64,000 nucleotides of DNA. Source: Lanius collurio. Taxonomy: Eukaryota; Chordata; Aves; Passeriformes; Laniidae. The position numbers were made by a program, and so were the translations under genes. The notes below the pieces were generated by a model. The model was not told where the DNA came from. It made no database searches and saw only the letters and a program-made list of their open reading frames with translations. The stretch lies in NCBI GenBank assembly GCA_020086605.1, contig JACBWW010000008.1, forward strand, positions 21,921,780 to 21,985,779, written 5' to 3'. This document shows positions 26,301 through 41,300 of the stretch, one piece after another; positions within the stretch are counted from its first letter, which is position 1; each line of letters starts with the position of its first letter.

Positions 26301-29300
26301 TGAACATTATTCCCTTGACCTATTTTAGCTATTCACATGATTCTAAAAATCGTGACCTGAAATTGCCTTGTCTATTAAAGGAGTCCACACAATCAGTGTG
26401 AATGCAGACACCTACATTGTGCTAATAAACTCCCACCTAAAATGCTAAAACAAGCCATAAAAAATCAGAAAATAATAGAAAGCCCACAGACACTTACCCT
26501 ATTCACCGGTAGCTTCACAATATGTGATCTATTACTAGAAATAACCCTGAAACAAGAAACAGAGGTATTAGACACGGTAACCAAACTGAACTTCTTAAAC
26601 ATGTGCTAAGAATGGCCACCACAAAGTACCCTGCTGCATGCCTTTAAACATATCAGATGGAAGTAGGCCAAACCTTAACTAGAAAATGAGATCAGATAAG
26701 GTCTATAAACAGTCCAGAACAGCTGCAGTTGAAAATACCAACATTAATTATTAGGGTGACCTTACACCAAATTACACTGGTCAAGTGATTATTCATTACA
26801 AACAGTACTTTAATAATTATTATCTCATGTGAATCTTTATACCATTGTAGAAGAGGATGTGCAAGAGGGTCTTGTTTATCCATCTGCTTCTTTATTTCCA
26901 AGTAGGGTGCCTAGAAAAGAGTAATTATGTTATTTATAGGTTGAATTTTATATCTTACATTGCCCATGATTTCACCTATTAAAATGAGTACATGGGACTG
27001 ATTAGTAGGTTTAAATCACAGTTTTACTGATATACAACACAGTAGAGTTATAATTCTTGTTTTGACAACAAGAATTAATATAGCAATTATTTTCCCTGGA
27101 GTAAAATAATAAGCATATAATTAGCATCAAAATGACTATATTATAGCAAACGTTGGTGATCTCAGGGAGAACAGCAGAAGACATCCATTTTTGTTTGGCT
27201 CTCGATTAAGAAACTGGACTGGAATTTCACAAAACTAAGTCTCACAAAGAAACCCAAAATAATCCACCTCGGTATTTTTAACAGTTTCAAGGTATAAATA
27301 CCATGCCATATTATAATTTCTTTGAAATTTTTTCCTGATTTCAATCACAGTGCAAAGCACTCATTTAAAACTTATTACTCCAAGAATTATTTTAACATTA
27401 AAAAACCCAAAATAGTAATTAGTTTTTATTTTTAAAAGACATGATAAGAAATTACAGAAACACTCAATTTTTACAAGATGTTACACAAATTAAAATACAA
27501 ATGTGAATTTTAGTTTCCAATTTATTTTATTCCTCTCCATACATTTTTCATTCAGGAAACCCAAAGTACTTTGTGAATACACACAGAGCAAGAATTGAAA
27601 ACTGTTGTGAAGATACATTTATATTGCACTTGGAAAAGCAAGATATATGGAAGAGATTTAAACAACCAATTATAATCAGCTGAGTATTTTGGGAAAGGAG
27701 TGTAACAATAACCAGAAATATGACTACCAGAAATAAGACCATCAGACATGCCATGAGAAATAATATGAGATTAAATCCAAGAGACCCAACCTTCCAAGTT
27801 CCCATCTATACTTAGCTGATTGAGAGTTTTGCTATAATAGAAATAAATACCATGTCATTCTGAATATCATTCAGAACACTGACACAAAATCAATTTCTTC
27901 TGCTCTGGAAGTAAAGGTCTTTGGCTTTGGTATTTCCAGAAATACAGCAGTTGGTGATTACCTCATTATGATGTCCCATTCTGCTGCTATTATCTCTTAT
28001 TTAAACTTCAAAAGATCTGAGTTCTACTCCATTACTTTTATTTAACTGCCATTATGGATACTCTAAGTTTGTTATTTTGAATAAACATTTTAATATGATT
28101 ACAGTTATATAGGAAAGAGATAATACTATGGACTTCCCAACCTGTCACAGGTAGGTAATATAAACAGATTTCAAGTTGTAGAAACAGTGATTAAATTAAG
28201 TACTTTTAAATTCACCTGTGTCATCTCTCTGATGGAAGTGATACTGTCCAATGCTTTCATGACTCGGTCATAGTTCTTCTTCTGATGTAGCATAAAATAC
28301 ACAAATAAGTTCAAAGAATGTTAGTTTTGGCTCTACAAAAAACTGTATTCTTTGAGTGTGTATAAAACCAAAGCTAGGAGAAATGATGGGCAAATCAATT
28401 CTTTCAAATTTTTAACCATCAGCTTACTTCCATTTTGTACACCGACTCTCATTTGTAGTCCAGAAAAATTCCTTGAAAAAATATCGTCATGTTTTTTTTT
28501 CTTTGGAATTTCACTGGGATCTCCAAAACACTCCCAAAAATCAGCTTATTTTAAAACGAACATTTGTAACTGAACACAGTTATTTGGACAACATGCTCTT
28601 GAGATAAATAATGCAGTGGTCCAAACAGATTTTAAATAAAATCAGTATAAACAGACGTGTTTCCTTTGCTAACAGCTCTATAAAGCTTCACAGGTTCTTC
28701 AGTGGTCCCCCTGCCTGACCCTGATCTTTGCTGACCCACTGCCTGTGCTTCATCCACTCCACATGACGTGTCACCCCCAGGAGCTCCACTGGTCCCCATC
28801 TCCAGGTCTTGCCAACACTCTATGGAACACCTCAGCCTCTCCTGAGAAAGAACTCCTGCTAGTTCAGAAAGAGTGAAATGCATCCCAGTGCAAGACATGC
28901 CAAGTTCTCATCTATGCCTTAGGGGAGATGGCTTAAAGTAGATGGAATATTCACAGCTTGAGGGCTTTCCTGAAAGGCAGCATTGGGAGCCCAAGAGCAG
29001 GTAATGCAAGCACAGTTCTTTACTTCAAAATTGATGTTTGCAGAAAACTCAACTGTCAACATCTGATAAAATTGCATATAAGGAAATGACTGCCTGCAGT
29101 GAGAAAACGAGATGACAGCAATGACACTTCTAAGAATGAAAAGATGGACTGGAAATCCCCTGGCTAACATGACCCACATCTCTCAAAGGCCCTTTTTCTT
29201 TTGGCGTCCAATGTGTGCACTGAGTGAAAGACACTTAGAATATAAAATTTTGCATCTACAATTTGTCCCTTAGAAAAGTTTCTTGGCTTTAACATAACCT

Positions 29301-32300
29301 ACAGTTTTGTCACACTTTAGGGATGGTATTCTCCAATTTAGTGTTCCCAATGAAATCAAGCACTGCTCACTCTCCTCTTCCCCCTACTCCTTCCCCTGCT
29401 CGCCTGCTGGGACAGAAAAGAGAACTGGGAGGCACAAAGGTAAAGATCAAGGACTGAGGTGAGAACAATCAGCTGGAAACAGTAATGAGATAAGAAAATC
29501 AGCAATATCCAACTGCTCCCTCTGCCAAGCAAAAGGGGAACCCTTTTCCCTGTAAAAGACTCCGTTCTCACAACTCCCAGCACTGTTGTGAGGTTTAGAC
29601 ACGCCCAGTTCTGGGTACAGTAAAAATTAACCCTGTCCTGGCCAGGACAAGGTTATATTAAAGAACCTTTTCAGAGACAATTAATAAAAGGCACAAAGTT
29701 TTGAAAACAGTCATGCTTCTGTTATATTCTAGAGCTGCATCTTGTAATAAAGGAGACTCCTCCATAAGAAGTCTTTTCTTTGAAATCCCATGTATGACTA
29801 AAACCAAGCAATGACATAATTAAAGGTAACTACTTACCCTGGGGTTAAAGGCCAGCATCTGAGGATCATTAGGATCAACTACAGAAGGATATGGCTCAAA
29901 AATGACAACTTTCCTTGGTGACTCTAATGCAGACCGACACATGGATACTAACAGATCAACCACCTGGGGATAAAGAAAGACATACTCAAGAAGTTTATTC
30001 AAAATATGTACTTTTATATTTTATATTCCAGTCTGCTTTTTTTCTTTACACATCATAGATACAGCATATCTCATTGCTACCTATACTGCCCAAACCATGT
30101 TATCCACAGGAGATAGTTTAAGACTAAATTTTTTCTACTGACCTCAAAAGGGTTTGGGTTCAGCCATGGCATTATATTCCAGGTGCATAAAAGTAAGACC
30201 AGTATCTGGTACTAAAAGTATTATAGTCTGAAATACATTGCTTGAAGTTCTGCTTTTTCTTGTGCACATGTGTTAATTCCTTTAAAATTTATTCACTAAG
30301 GAAATGAGGTTGTGCTGGTTCTGTGTATCTCTGTATAGACAGGCCAGTAAAAATGTTGCTCAAGAACAAAGAATGGTCTGTCAAATTTGTACCAATCTGC
30401 TCTTCTCCTGAAGACTGTAATCACAGAAACACTTGAAAATACTGCTCCTGCTAAGGACAGAATACTGCAATGATTTAACAGTCATTTGCACAGCTCACAC
30501 TGGGGGATCTTCTTCTTTCCATCCTGTTGTACAAAATTACAACACTTCTTTGAGTATCTATGATTTTCATGATTTTTGCACAGGATTTTGCATGTAATGT
30601 GCACACAGATATGTATTCATGTGTGGACACATAAGCACATATGCCCCTTAGACACAGATTCCCATGTAATTGTTTCAAAATAAGTAATTCAGAGATTAAA
30701 AATAGAATATAGCAAAAACAAACATGAGAAAATGCAGCTTTCTGGCAGCTGTGAAATATAAATCCAGCTCAGAATGAAATTCAAAATTGCTACATTAAAA
30801 AGTAGCTGCAGATTAACTCATTTCCCCATTTTTACTGTGCTTCTGAAAATATTCCTGTGTGAAAATAGACTTTTCCATGAAAGAAAGAAAAAGCTGAGAC
30901 AAGCTGTAGTTAGTATATATCCCTGGATCCTCCCACAACTCCACACAGATCAGATCTCATCTAACAGCTTACACTCTTCTCGAAGAAGTTATACATCTGC
31001 TATTGTATCTGATCACTTGGATGGAAAAAAATTTAGAGAAGCAGAATGAAAATAAGAACAATGATGAAAGAGAAAAAGAACTATGCTGTGGTGAGTCATA
31101 TAGTTGCCATTTTCCTCCTCTGTTCCTTCAGCATGAATGGCCAATTTTCTCACTCAGTTTTAATATATTCTGTTAGTTCCAGTTACTAAATATTTCACAT
31201 ATATTGAAAAATGAAATTACTTAAATAATGATCCCTTCCCCACTGGTTCCCTGGTTACATTCCAGTTTATACTATCTGTATGCGTGATGAATGTTTCAAA
31301 ATAGGGCATATGTATTAGCATTTACAAAAAAAACCCAAGCAACCAGATCAGGCAGCAGACCCACCCCTGTGTAAATGTACTTCTGTGAAAGTGAGCATTC
31401 ACCCTGCTTCCGAGAAGCTCTTCTTAGTCTACAGCCACAAAACACTACTAGGAAAGAGGTGTTTGAGTCCCCAGATCTCTTAATGCAGAGACTCAAAATT
31501 GTCTTGCCTTATGATTTGCATGATGGAATACTGCCTTAAAACTGGCACAGTTCTACTCAGAACACAAACCCCAAGCCCCCCTATATACAAACCATTGACT
31601 CCTAGATGGTTTCCCACTCTGCCTTTTTTACACCTGATTTCCTCTGATTTCATTGTTTTGAGTTGATGCAATGCAAAACAACTTAAACTGCAAGGTAAAT
31701 CTAATAGAAACCTTATAATACAGCCTTGCACATGCATTTCCTGGGAATAGGAAGTGCTGTGGATCTAGAAGAAGTCCTTGTAATTGAGTGTGAACTCCTC
31801 CTTAATTGGAGGTACAGAAGTAAATAAGTAAGGATTAAAATAGTTTCATGAAGGACAAGACAACATGTGGTCATGACAATTACGACATCAGTCTCTCAGG
31901 CAGTGCCTCTCACTGTCAAGAGACTTTACAAGGAGTCTCTATCAAGAAATCAGATGTCTAATTTTCAGACATTTTGACTCCATGACTAATATAAGACAAC
32001 TTCAGTTCAGGCTGGAAAGCTTTAGAAAATACAATCACTTATTATTAAGGAGAAGCCATCAGATTATTTGGAGTGGCAAAGTAAGGTAGTACACCTTAGG
32101 AAACTACGTGAAAGCACATAAGAGGAAAACAGGATGTGATTTCTAATGACAGGAATCTGCATTTAGGCTTCTTCACTATACAAAATGATTTGGAGGCGGA
32201 TTAATCAGACAAAATGTGAACGCCTACCTTTTACTAGTTAGCCTAAGCTTGCTAGGCTGTTGGAGAAATAACCACTGTGCTGACAGTCTGTGTCATGATT

Positions 32301-35300
32301 CACACTGTCCTAAACTAATGACAAAAAGAGCTCAGATGGATCGAACTCTAGAACTAATGAATTGTTTCTGCAAACAGAAATGAGAGGCTGAGCCAGATCC
32401 AATACAGTGAGCTGCCTCCAATGCTATCACTGAAGTTAAGCTTAGCAGAATTTAGCCACCTAAATAATAAACTATAATAAATATTTTCCCCAATGAGACA
32501 ATAGACAAAACCCATCACCTCTTTTAAGCACTCTTAAAGTTGTGATCACCTCAGAACTCTACAGCAAAGCTCTGTAAATGTAGAAGTACGCCACAGATCT
32601 AAAACAAGCTCTGTATATGCCTGCAACAGTGATACCTACATAAAACACTGAGTGAGAGCTAACCAGGGCCACCTCTCCTCTACTTAGTTAGCTCTACTTA
32701 AAAAAGCATATACAAAATTCTTTCCTAATTTTAGGAAAGTGATCTTCCAGCTGTTCAAGGAGTTATTCAATAGAACCCCCTGTGAAACTGCTTTTGGGGA
32801 CGAGGGAACAGATCAGAGCTGGCAGACCTTTGAGGATGTCTTCTGTAGAGTGCAAGAGCTCTCAATCCTCATGTGTAGCAAATCAGGAAGGGAAGACAAG
32901 ACATTGACATGGATGACTTCAGACCTGCTGGTAAGACCAAAAGGGGAGAAGGAAATGCACAGACCATAGATGCAGGGATAGGTATTCTTGGAAGAATATA
33001 GGGATATTGCCCACTTGTGTCAGGATGGGGTGAGGGAGGCCAAGGTGCAACTGGAGAAGAACTTAACAAGAGGTGCAAAGAAGAGTAAAAAGGCTTCTGA
33101 AGGCATGTAAGCCAGAAAGGGAAGGTCGAGGAAAATGAATATGACTTTCCAGGACCCTCTCTGAATACGACTGGCAAAATGGTAATGGCAGACGATGAGA
33201 AGGCCAAGGAACTTGACAGCTCTTTGCCTGTCTTCACTGGCATTCTCCCCTTCACACACCTCTTCAGTAGATGAAGCTCAAGGCAGAAAGTAGGGAAGCA
33301 AAGTGCTTCCCACTGTCAGCAAAGATTAGATTTGAGAGCATCTAAGGAATGTGAACATAGAGAGGTCTATAGGACCTGGAAGATGCATCCCAGAATCCTG
33401 ATGGAACTGGACAATAGAGTTCTCTCCATGCTAACTCAAAAGGCATGGCAGTCAGGTGAAGTCACAAATGACTGGAAAAATGGAGACACTGAACCCATTT
33501 TAATAAAGGGTAGAAAGGAGGGCCCTGTAAACTACTAACCTGTCAGCCTAACCTCTATGCCCGGGAAGGGCATGGAACAGACTCCCTAGAAGCTGTGCTA
33601 AGGCACACGAAGAACTAGGAGGTGATTCGGAACAGCCAACACAGCTTCACTGAGGGCAAGTCCTGCCTGACCAACCTAGTGGCCTTCTGTGATGGAGTGA
33701 CCATACTGGTGGATGAGGAAAGGGCTACAGATGTCATTTATATTCTGTAAGTTCTTTAAAAAAGCCCCCTCCAACATCCTTATCTCTAAATTGGAGAGAT
33801 ATGAATGAGAGGGATGGATAAGGAATTGGCTGGAAGGTTGCATCCAGATGGTAGAGGTGAATGTCTCAGTGTTCTGATGGACACCGGTGATGACTGGCAT
33901 GCCTCAGGGGGCAATATTTGGACCAGCACTATTTAATAACATAGAGAGTGAGATTGAGTGCTCTCTCAGCAAAGTTGCAGATTACACAAGCTGAGTGGTG
34001 CAGCTGATGTGCCTGAAGGATGGGATGCCCCCCAGAGGGACCTGTACAAGCTGGAGAAGTGGGCCCATGGGAATCTTGGGAAGTTCAACAAAGCCAAGTG
34101 CAAGGTGCTACACCTGGGTCATGGTAACCCCTGACAACAGCACAGGCTGGGCATGAACAGCCTGAGAGCAGCCCTGCCCAGCAGGACTTGGGGGTACTGT
34201 GGGTGAGAGGCTGGACACGACCCAGCCATGGCACTCACAGCCCAGAGAGCCAAACTGCATCCAGGGCAGTGTGGGCAGCAGGGGAGGGAGGGGATTGTGC
34301 TCCTCTGAGCACCCATAAGTACTGTGTACAGCTCTGGGATCCCCAACATAAGAAAAACCTACACCTATTGAAGCAAGTCCAGAGGAGGGCCACAAAAATG
34401 AAAGGAAGGCTGGAATGCCTTCCTGATGAAGACAGGCTGAGACAGCTGGGGCTCTTCAGCCTGTAGATGAGAAGGCCTTTGAGAGACCTTACTGCAGCCT
34501 TTGAGTACTTAAAGAGGGATGATAAGATGGGGAAAATCTTTCTAGCAGGACCTGCAGTGATAGGACCAGGGGTAAAGGTTTTAAAGTAAAGGAAGGAGGT
34601 TATAGGCTAGATATAAAGAAGATTTTGACAGTGAACGTGGTGAAACACCAGCACATGGTAGATGCCTCATCCTTGGAAACATTCAAGGTCAAGTCAGACA
34701 GGGCTCTGAGCAACTTGATCTAGGTGAAGTTGTCCTGGCTCACGGCAGGGTGTAGGACTACATGACCTACACAGGTCCCTTCCAACTCAAACTATTCTGT
34801 GACTCCACGATTCTAAATGTATATATAACATGTAAGTGCCTGAATTAAAAAATAAAATTCTCACAGGACTTCAGGCTGAGGAAGAGGTGAAGCTTCATTT
34901 GCACACCTCTCTTCATTTCTTACAAGCCTAAACTGTCATCCCAATGTTTGGTATCAAGATGTAGAAAATACAGCCCTCTAATGGTCTTGAGACATCAGAT
35001 GAAGAGTTGCTGATCCGAATTCACAGTCATATTCTCAAGTAAGGAAGCTGGTGTACACTGTTGCAACTTCCTTCCTTTGAGAATATTCTCATGGTTTTAT
35101 TCAGGCATCTACCTGAATAGTTTACTTCCTGTGGTTAGACTCACTAGTGCTAGTTAAAGTCAAAAAACTGAAGGTTTGCCCTTCTAAAAAATCCCTCTTG
35201 CTTACTATGTAGAAGCACAGTAACCAGAAAATCGGAGACAAGTGCGCTTTTCCTTAAGATGTGCAAACTTTTAACATAAGATCTTAAGGGGACCTTAAAC

Positions 35301-38300
35301 ATAAGATCCTTTAACTTTTGTTTTTAATGAAACATTAGGTTAGTGATCTGGAAGCTTAATTTAAAACACTTCAAGAAAACAATGATAGGGTTAGAGTCAG
35401 GAAGCACACTTATATTAAATTCCTGATTCTTGAGAAGAAGAAAGAACTCTATGTAGCAATATCAGTAAGGACTTTCCCACTGCTATTTGATGAATGAAAC
35501 AACAGATGCTTAGTGGATCCCTGCATCCCAAGACCATGAACAGGAAGTAACTTACTAATTGCATGAGAGTAGTAATGGCTCATTAGGTGAAAATAAATGT
35601 GAATTATCTCCAAATTACAATGGCTGCCTTTATTAACAACCCAGGTGACCTAATTGAATACAACAGGACACAAAAACACAGTTAGTCTAATTACATGGAA
35701 GCAAAACAATGGAAACACCTCATTAGTACTGTCTGAACACACCACGAATAAACCAGTGTATTTACAGCTATAACATAGGACAAATAAATAATACTTACCA
35801 AATACTACTCATATGGTAATACAAGTCAAAACATATACTGGAAGAGACTGAGAAGATTGAGTAAACTACAGAAAACCAGCGCATATTAAACATTAGATAA
35901 TCCTACCTGTGCCCCAGTTGCAATTTCATCTGCAGCTTCATTCATCACTCCTAATGTTTGGAAAGCAAATACACAGAGCTCCCGTTCACAAACAGTGGGC
36001 TATACAAAGAAAGAAAGTTAATTTTGGTTTTGTTCCACTTTTGAGTTCTTGCTTTTAGCATGTCATACCTACCACAAAATCCACACACAAATAATGCTAA
36101 TTCTTCATATTTTAACTGCAACACTAATTTTAATAATTAATACCTATGAATTATTAAGGAAGATACATTAGAGAAACATTTTAATAACCTGACGATCAAG
36201 AGTGAAGAACTCTAAAACTCCTAAGTAATCAGGCTAAATTTAAAAGAAATCCTGGCACAGTTACAAAATCAAAATTACAGCCATAGTACTCAAACATTTT
36301 TAAGACTATGTATCTGAAAACTTCCTACATAATTAAACTTAATGGAGAACAAATCCAGAAGCTAATGGAAGAAGGTTTAGTCTTCATAGCTTCTTATGCT
36401 GTTGCTCAGAACACACTCAAAAATCTGATCAGGAAGACAAACTTCTTGAAGAGGCTATTTTTAATTTTTGATAATTTAACAAATTATTGGTAAACTCTAA
36501 GAAAATTCATTATATTTTTACAGCATAAATACTGTATTTTGAAGGGTGCTTATTTTAAGAAATAAAGGTACTTCCATTATTTTTTCAGATATTAAACAAA
36601 TAAAAGCCCCTTATTTTTAAATCAGGTTTTACATATTAAAAAAAAAATTCACAATGTCATCACAAATAAAAAAGCTTTATCTAAACTACATAATGAGTGA
36701 GAACTGAACATTTTGCTTTGCAAACAAAGCAGAAACAAAAAGGAACACACTATGTAAAGAAAATAGGAATGTCTTCATAGGCTTCCTAACTGTTTACAAC
36801 CCTCACAGCAACTCCATCTTACTTACTGAACGATAATTAGTGGACTAACTTTTCAAAGGCTCAAGTAATATCACACAGTGAATTGTTATAAGCATTCAAA
36901 ATGAATAAATAGTTGAAAGAAATACAAATTAAAACCTTCCTTAAAAAATTTTAAGACAACATTGTAAACAGTCCAAAATACTTCCTGGATACTCTTTATG
37001 TGAATGCATAGTATTAAATTCTAGCTCACTGAAACTTAAAACTTATCTTTGCAATACTGAACTTCTGTAACTAAAAGTTCTGAGTCTTGCAATTACAATA
37101 ATTACTAAATCATTTGTAGTAGTATGCTTTGAAGTTCAAGCCACTGCCTCTACTAAGCACTTGCAGAAATGAAAATAATTAATTAAGCACACAAAAAATC
37201 CCTTAAAATTTATCTGAATTCTGTTTCAGGCAGCAGCTTTGCCAGTAATAAGCAGATTGCTGTACTTGTAGTCACTTGTTTTGCAGCACTTAAAACATTA
37301 ATTTGCTGGGTTTCAAAGATTCAAGACCTGAAAACATATCTGAAATCTTCTGATTGATACAGTCTCACTTCATTTGCTTTACAAAAGCCAAGATCTTTCA
37401 AGTCTAATAGTGTCATCCATTTGATTTAGTTTATCTGCCATGTTACATCGCATTAGGCAGCAGATGAAGCCAAACACGATCAAATTCGCTGTGCCATGGC
37501 AAGCTGGACAAGAGGTGTCTATTATCATCATTATTCTTGGGTTTTCCACATTTAGAGGATGGTTAAATCATATTTTCAGTTGCGGAAGCATGTCAGCACT
37601 ACTACTTTAACTATCATAATCAACAGTATACACAGACTTCCTTTATTTCAGAGCAAGGAATAACTCTGGAATAGCCAAGCAATCTAAATCTGTCATGAAG
37701 AAAACTTTTTAGAAAATACTTAGTTTTGATACTTTCTTTACAATCTCAGCAAAATAAGTTACCCTGAGACTTAACAACGGCAAAGGGAACACACAGTTTT
37801 TCACCTTTACTCTTTTTCCTGACCCTCTGTTATGATTCCAGAAGTGTCTGAGCATCTGGGAGAGGGAAGTCAGGAAAACAGACATTGCACTTATGTTTGA
37901 CATTTGTAAGGCCCTTTTTTTTTGTCTCAGGCTAACACTAGAAAACTCTAGATACTGAGGAAAAGCAAGACAGCAGAATTTCAGCCCTGAAGTGGAACTG
38001 ACACTTCTGTTAGCATCTATACAACTCTCATTTTATGTATCTGATGAACCTTTCTATCCTGTATATATTTTGTCAATACAGTACAAGGGGAAACTAAACC
38101 CAACCTTTCAGCTAGAGAGACATTTCAAGAGTATGTCTTCATATATCTAGCCTGGATGCCTTTTAACCCACACTACAGTCATTTAAAAAGCACTTTTGAA
38201 TACTGTTTCTGAAATTTGTCTCAATGTAATGAAATCAGATGTTTTTAACTTAAATTTCCCATAAGTGTTAGCAGTGCTACTGTTATTTAATGTATTATGA

Positions 38301-41300
38301 GAGATGTTGGTATGGCCATTTGTGTGTCCTCTACTCCAGTCACTAGTTAAGCTCAACCATTTAAATTGTACAAATCCCTACAAAATGAAAATATTATCCT
38401 GGAATTAGAAAGCAAATGTTTGAGGAGCTCTTGTTTGAGGAGCTCTTGTGACTAACCTATTCAGTGTTACATTTTCTTGTTTTTGATTTGCCTGCAATTC
38501 TGCCTGCTAGAACCAATAAAAGCATATGAAAACTAAGTTAATAAATCAGTTCTAGAAGGTAGAGTTTAAAGAAAAACCACAAGCTTTATGGGAAAACTGT
38601 GATTCAAGGCTGCTCTTAGTTTGCTGCTAATGTGTTGCATATTGATAGTGTTTCCTTTATACATTCCTTGGTAGTGTGTCCATGTTTTGTCATTGGATGT
38701 GAGCCCTTGGGACAGGAACAATATTGTTCTGACTTCAGATCATAAATACAAGAAATGCCCCTAGCCACATTAAACAAACAAAAACACCACCACATTTATA
38801 AAAGCTATGTTATTCCCGTGTCATCTTTGGATACTCTCACTTTGGTTCATGTATATGTACTGTTCATGAAACTGAAATTTCTCAGAATTCTGTACATGAA
38901 GTATAAATATGTTCTTAATGATGTTGAATTCACATCCACCAGTGTATAGATCAACCTTTTCTCAGATTACTATTTTCCATTGTTTTCAAAGGGAAAATAC
39001 ACTACAAAATAGGGCTTAGACACTTAAACATGTTTTTCTGAGTATTAATTTCATCCTAGGTGCACACAGCTTCACAGATTACAACTACCAGAGCTGACTG
39101 GCCGGTGGACTTTGCTGTTCACTTCCTGAAGAAGGCAACTGTAATTCCTCTCAGCAACACCAACTGCCAGGGTCTCAAATAGACTTTATTTTTTTTCTCT
39201 TGAAAATAGAAAATTAAGATAAAGCCATTAGTTTTCACCAAACTATTAGCTAAGTGAAGATCACTGGTACTGAAACACTATCAGGAGGATCATTATGCCA
39301 GCGGTGAAAATCCAGAAAAAAGTAAGACATGAGCAGTTAACCTGAGACTGCAAAGGCTTGGCGGCAGAAGGTAATGACAGAACCAGAAAGCATCTTCTGA
39401 ATGTTTGAGGTGTTCAGACTTTTCCTTTAGCCACCCCCATTCTTTGCATGATCATTAGCTCCCACCCAACTGCTGCTGTGAAAAAAGTTCCTGTGCGTTA
39501 CAATGCAAATGTCACTTCTTTCTGCAGTGACTGAGACTGGCAGACACACAAACCACCTACACACTATGACATATCCTGGTTCCTGGACTGATACACCACC
39601 CAAAATATTTTCTAGACATTCTTTCAATTTGAAAAAGCTGAAACTTTCACAGTTTGTATCGATCTAGCAACTTTTTAATGTGGGCTGTAGCTGCACTCAG
39701 AGCTTTCCTGTATCCTGAGGGATACCACACAGACACCAAAGAGGCCAATATTTATGTGACAGGAGATGCTTCAGGGAAGGCTCATTGTCTGCAAGTGTAA
39801 TAAATGGGGAAGGTGAAACCATTAGCGACCATCTCGCTTTTCCAAATGAAAGCAACATACACAGAAACAAAACGGAACTTCAAATCTCTGTTCTGTTTCC
39901 TACTTTCCACTATGCCAACTCTTAGTTTTACTGTAAGGTAAACTCTCTCTGAAAGACAATTCCTGTGTTACATGGAGCACACTGCTCAAAGTCATGTGAG
40001 ATAACACAGCTGTAATCAGATACAACCTGAAGAAAGATGAGAGCAGACTGTGGCTGAGTAAGAAATGCCACTTGTTCTGTTTGGTTTTGTTTCGCCTGAT
40101 TCAAATTTTATTTTCTGGCTTTTTTGGGGATTTTTTCTGCATCTGACACACTTTTAAAAATATATATTTTTACTTCACAGATCTGCAACACACAGATATA
40201 GAAATAAAAATAAATGGTGAACAAACAAACATTATAGAATGCTAGATGGGCAAGGTGCACTTTGGTAAGCTGTTGGCAACAGGAAAAGCTATACTGCAGT
40301 CATTTTACTCTGTCAGTAAAACATAAATTGTTTGAAATCTGTTCTACTAAAATAAGGGTTGTAGCTGTAAAGGCTTTTTTCATGAAAAGAAATAAAACCA
40401 GCCTATAGTGTGGAGTAAGGATTAGAAAGACCACAGTGTTATTCCTCAAAAATCTTGGAATTCCACAAGCATCTTGGATTCACTCCAGTCTGACTAAACA
40501 TATTTGTACACCTACACTTTTCTCCACAGTTCAGTGATGTTTTTTTCTGTTGAAGAAATTTCCCAGGACTAAGCAGCATACTCCTTCTGAGACATCAATG
40601 CTTCTGTGTTTTCACTGGTGTCTAAGACTTGCATTCAAAGCACAGAGAAATCCAAGACCTATTCAAGTCAAGAAGAATCCACTGAGGGCAAGATTTCATT
40701 CATAGTAAATAAAACATAACTGGGTACTTTGGGATGAAAAACATTTTAAAAAATGTAGTGTTACTAATGGAAGAAATGTATCAGAACTGCAAGACTCTGC
40801 TTATTTTTACAGCTAAATTATGAAATAAAAAATTACAAATATTCCTTTATGGTATTTTACTGTTCATATTTTATGAGAAAAACGTTAAACAGCAGAAATG
40901 TCTGAACCAGTGTACAGACTTCAAAGAAACTAGCTGTAATATTTAATTTTGTTGATAATTCCTCCTTTGTTCTATGGAAGTCAGTCTGAGGTTTCAACAC
41001 AAGATGGCACTCTAAAGAGAGTTTCTTCTTAACTGGAAAAAAAATACTGATACACAGATGGTCTTTTAATTAGCTTACTGAATATATTCTGAGATTTTTT
41101 TCCCCTTTTAATTGTCTCACAGGTCTTTAAAACCCATTCAGTCATGCTGTTCTATCAATGGCTTTAGTATTTGCAAATGAGGACTTTTGGAAGGTACAGA
41201 ACAGCAAGACAGACGTTAGCTTTACCAATTACACTAGGTAAAAGCTAAATAAGATCAAAGAATTCCAGAAAGATTGAGCTTGGCAGATATCTCCAGAGGT

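Larger units (their letters stand above)
28282..29837 (-). other. PARP8: PARP8 intron between exons 10 and 11
   Basis: A 1556-bp intron holding a GC-rich open patch (28632-28898) and a possible LTR fragment (about 29370-29650). Confidence 0.9.
29964..35906 (-). other. PARP8: PARP8 intron between exons 9 and 10
   Basis: A 5943-bp intron with the 2.1-kb CR1 (32735-34815) and the hairpin at 35029-35086. The rest is unrecognised. Confidence 0.9.

Noticed and set aside
32739..34466. Open frames in 32.7-34.5 kb as possible genes
   Set aside because: All fall in the long CR1 element and are broken by stops and frameshifts.
35029..35086. Hairpin as a microRNA precursor
   Set aside because: Stem of about 19 pairs and 58 nt overall is too short for a usual pre-miRNA, and no known seed was recognised.
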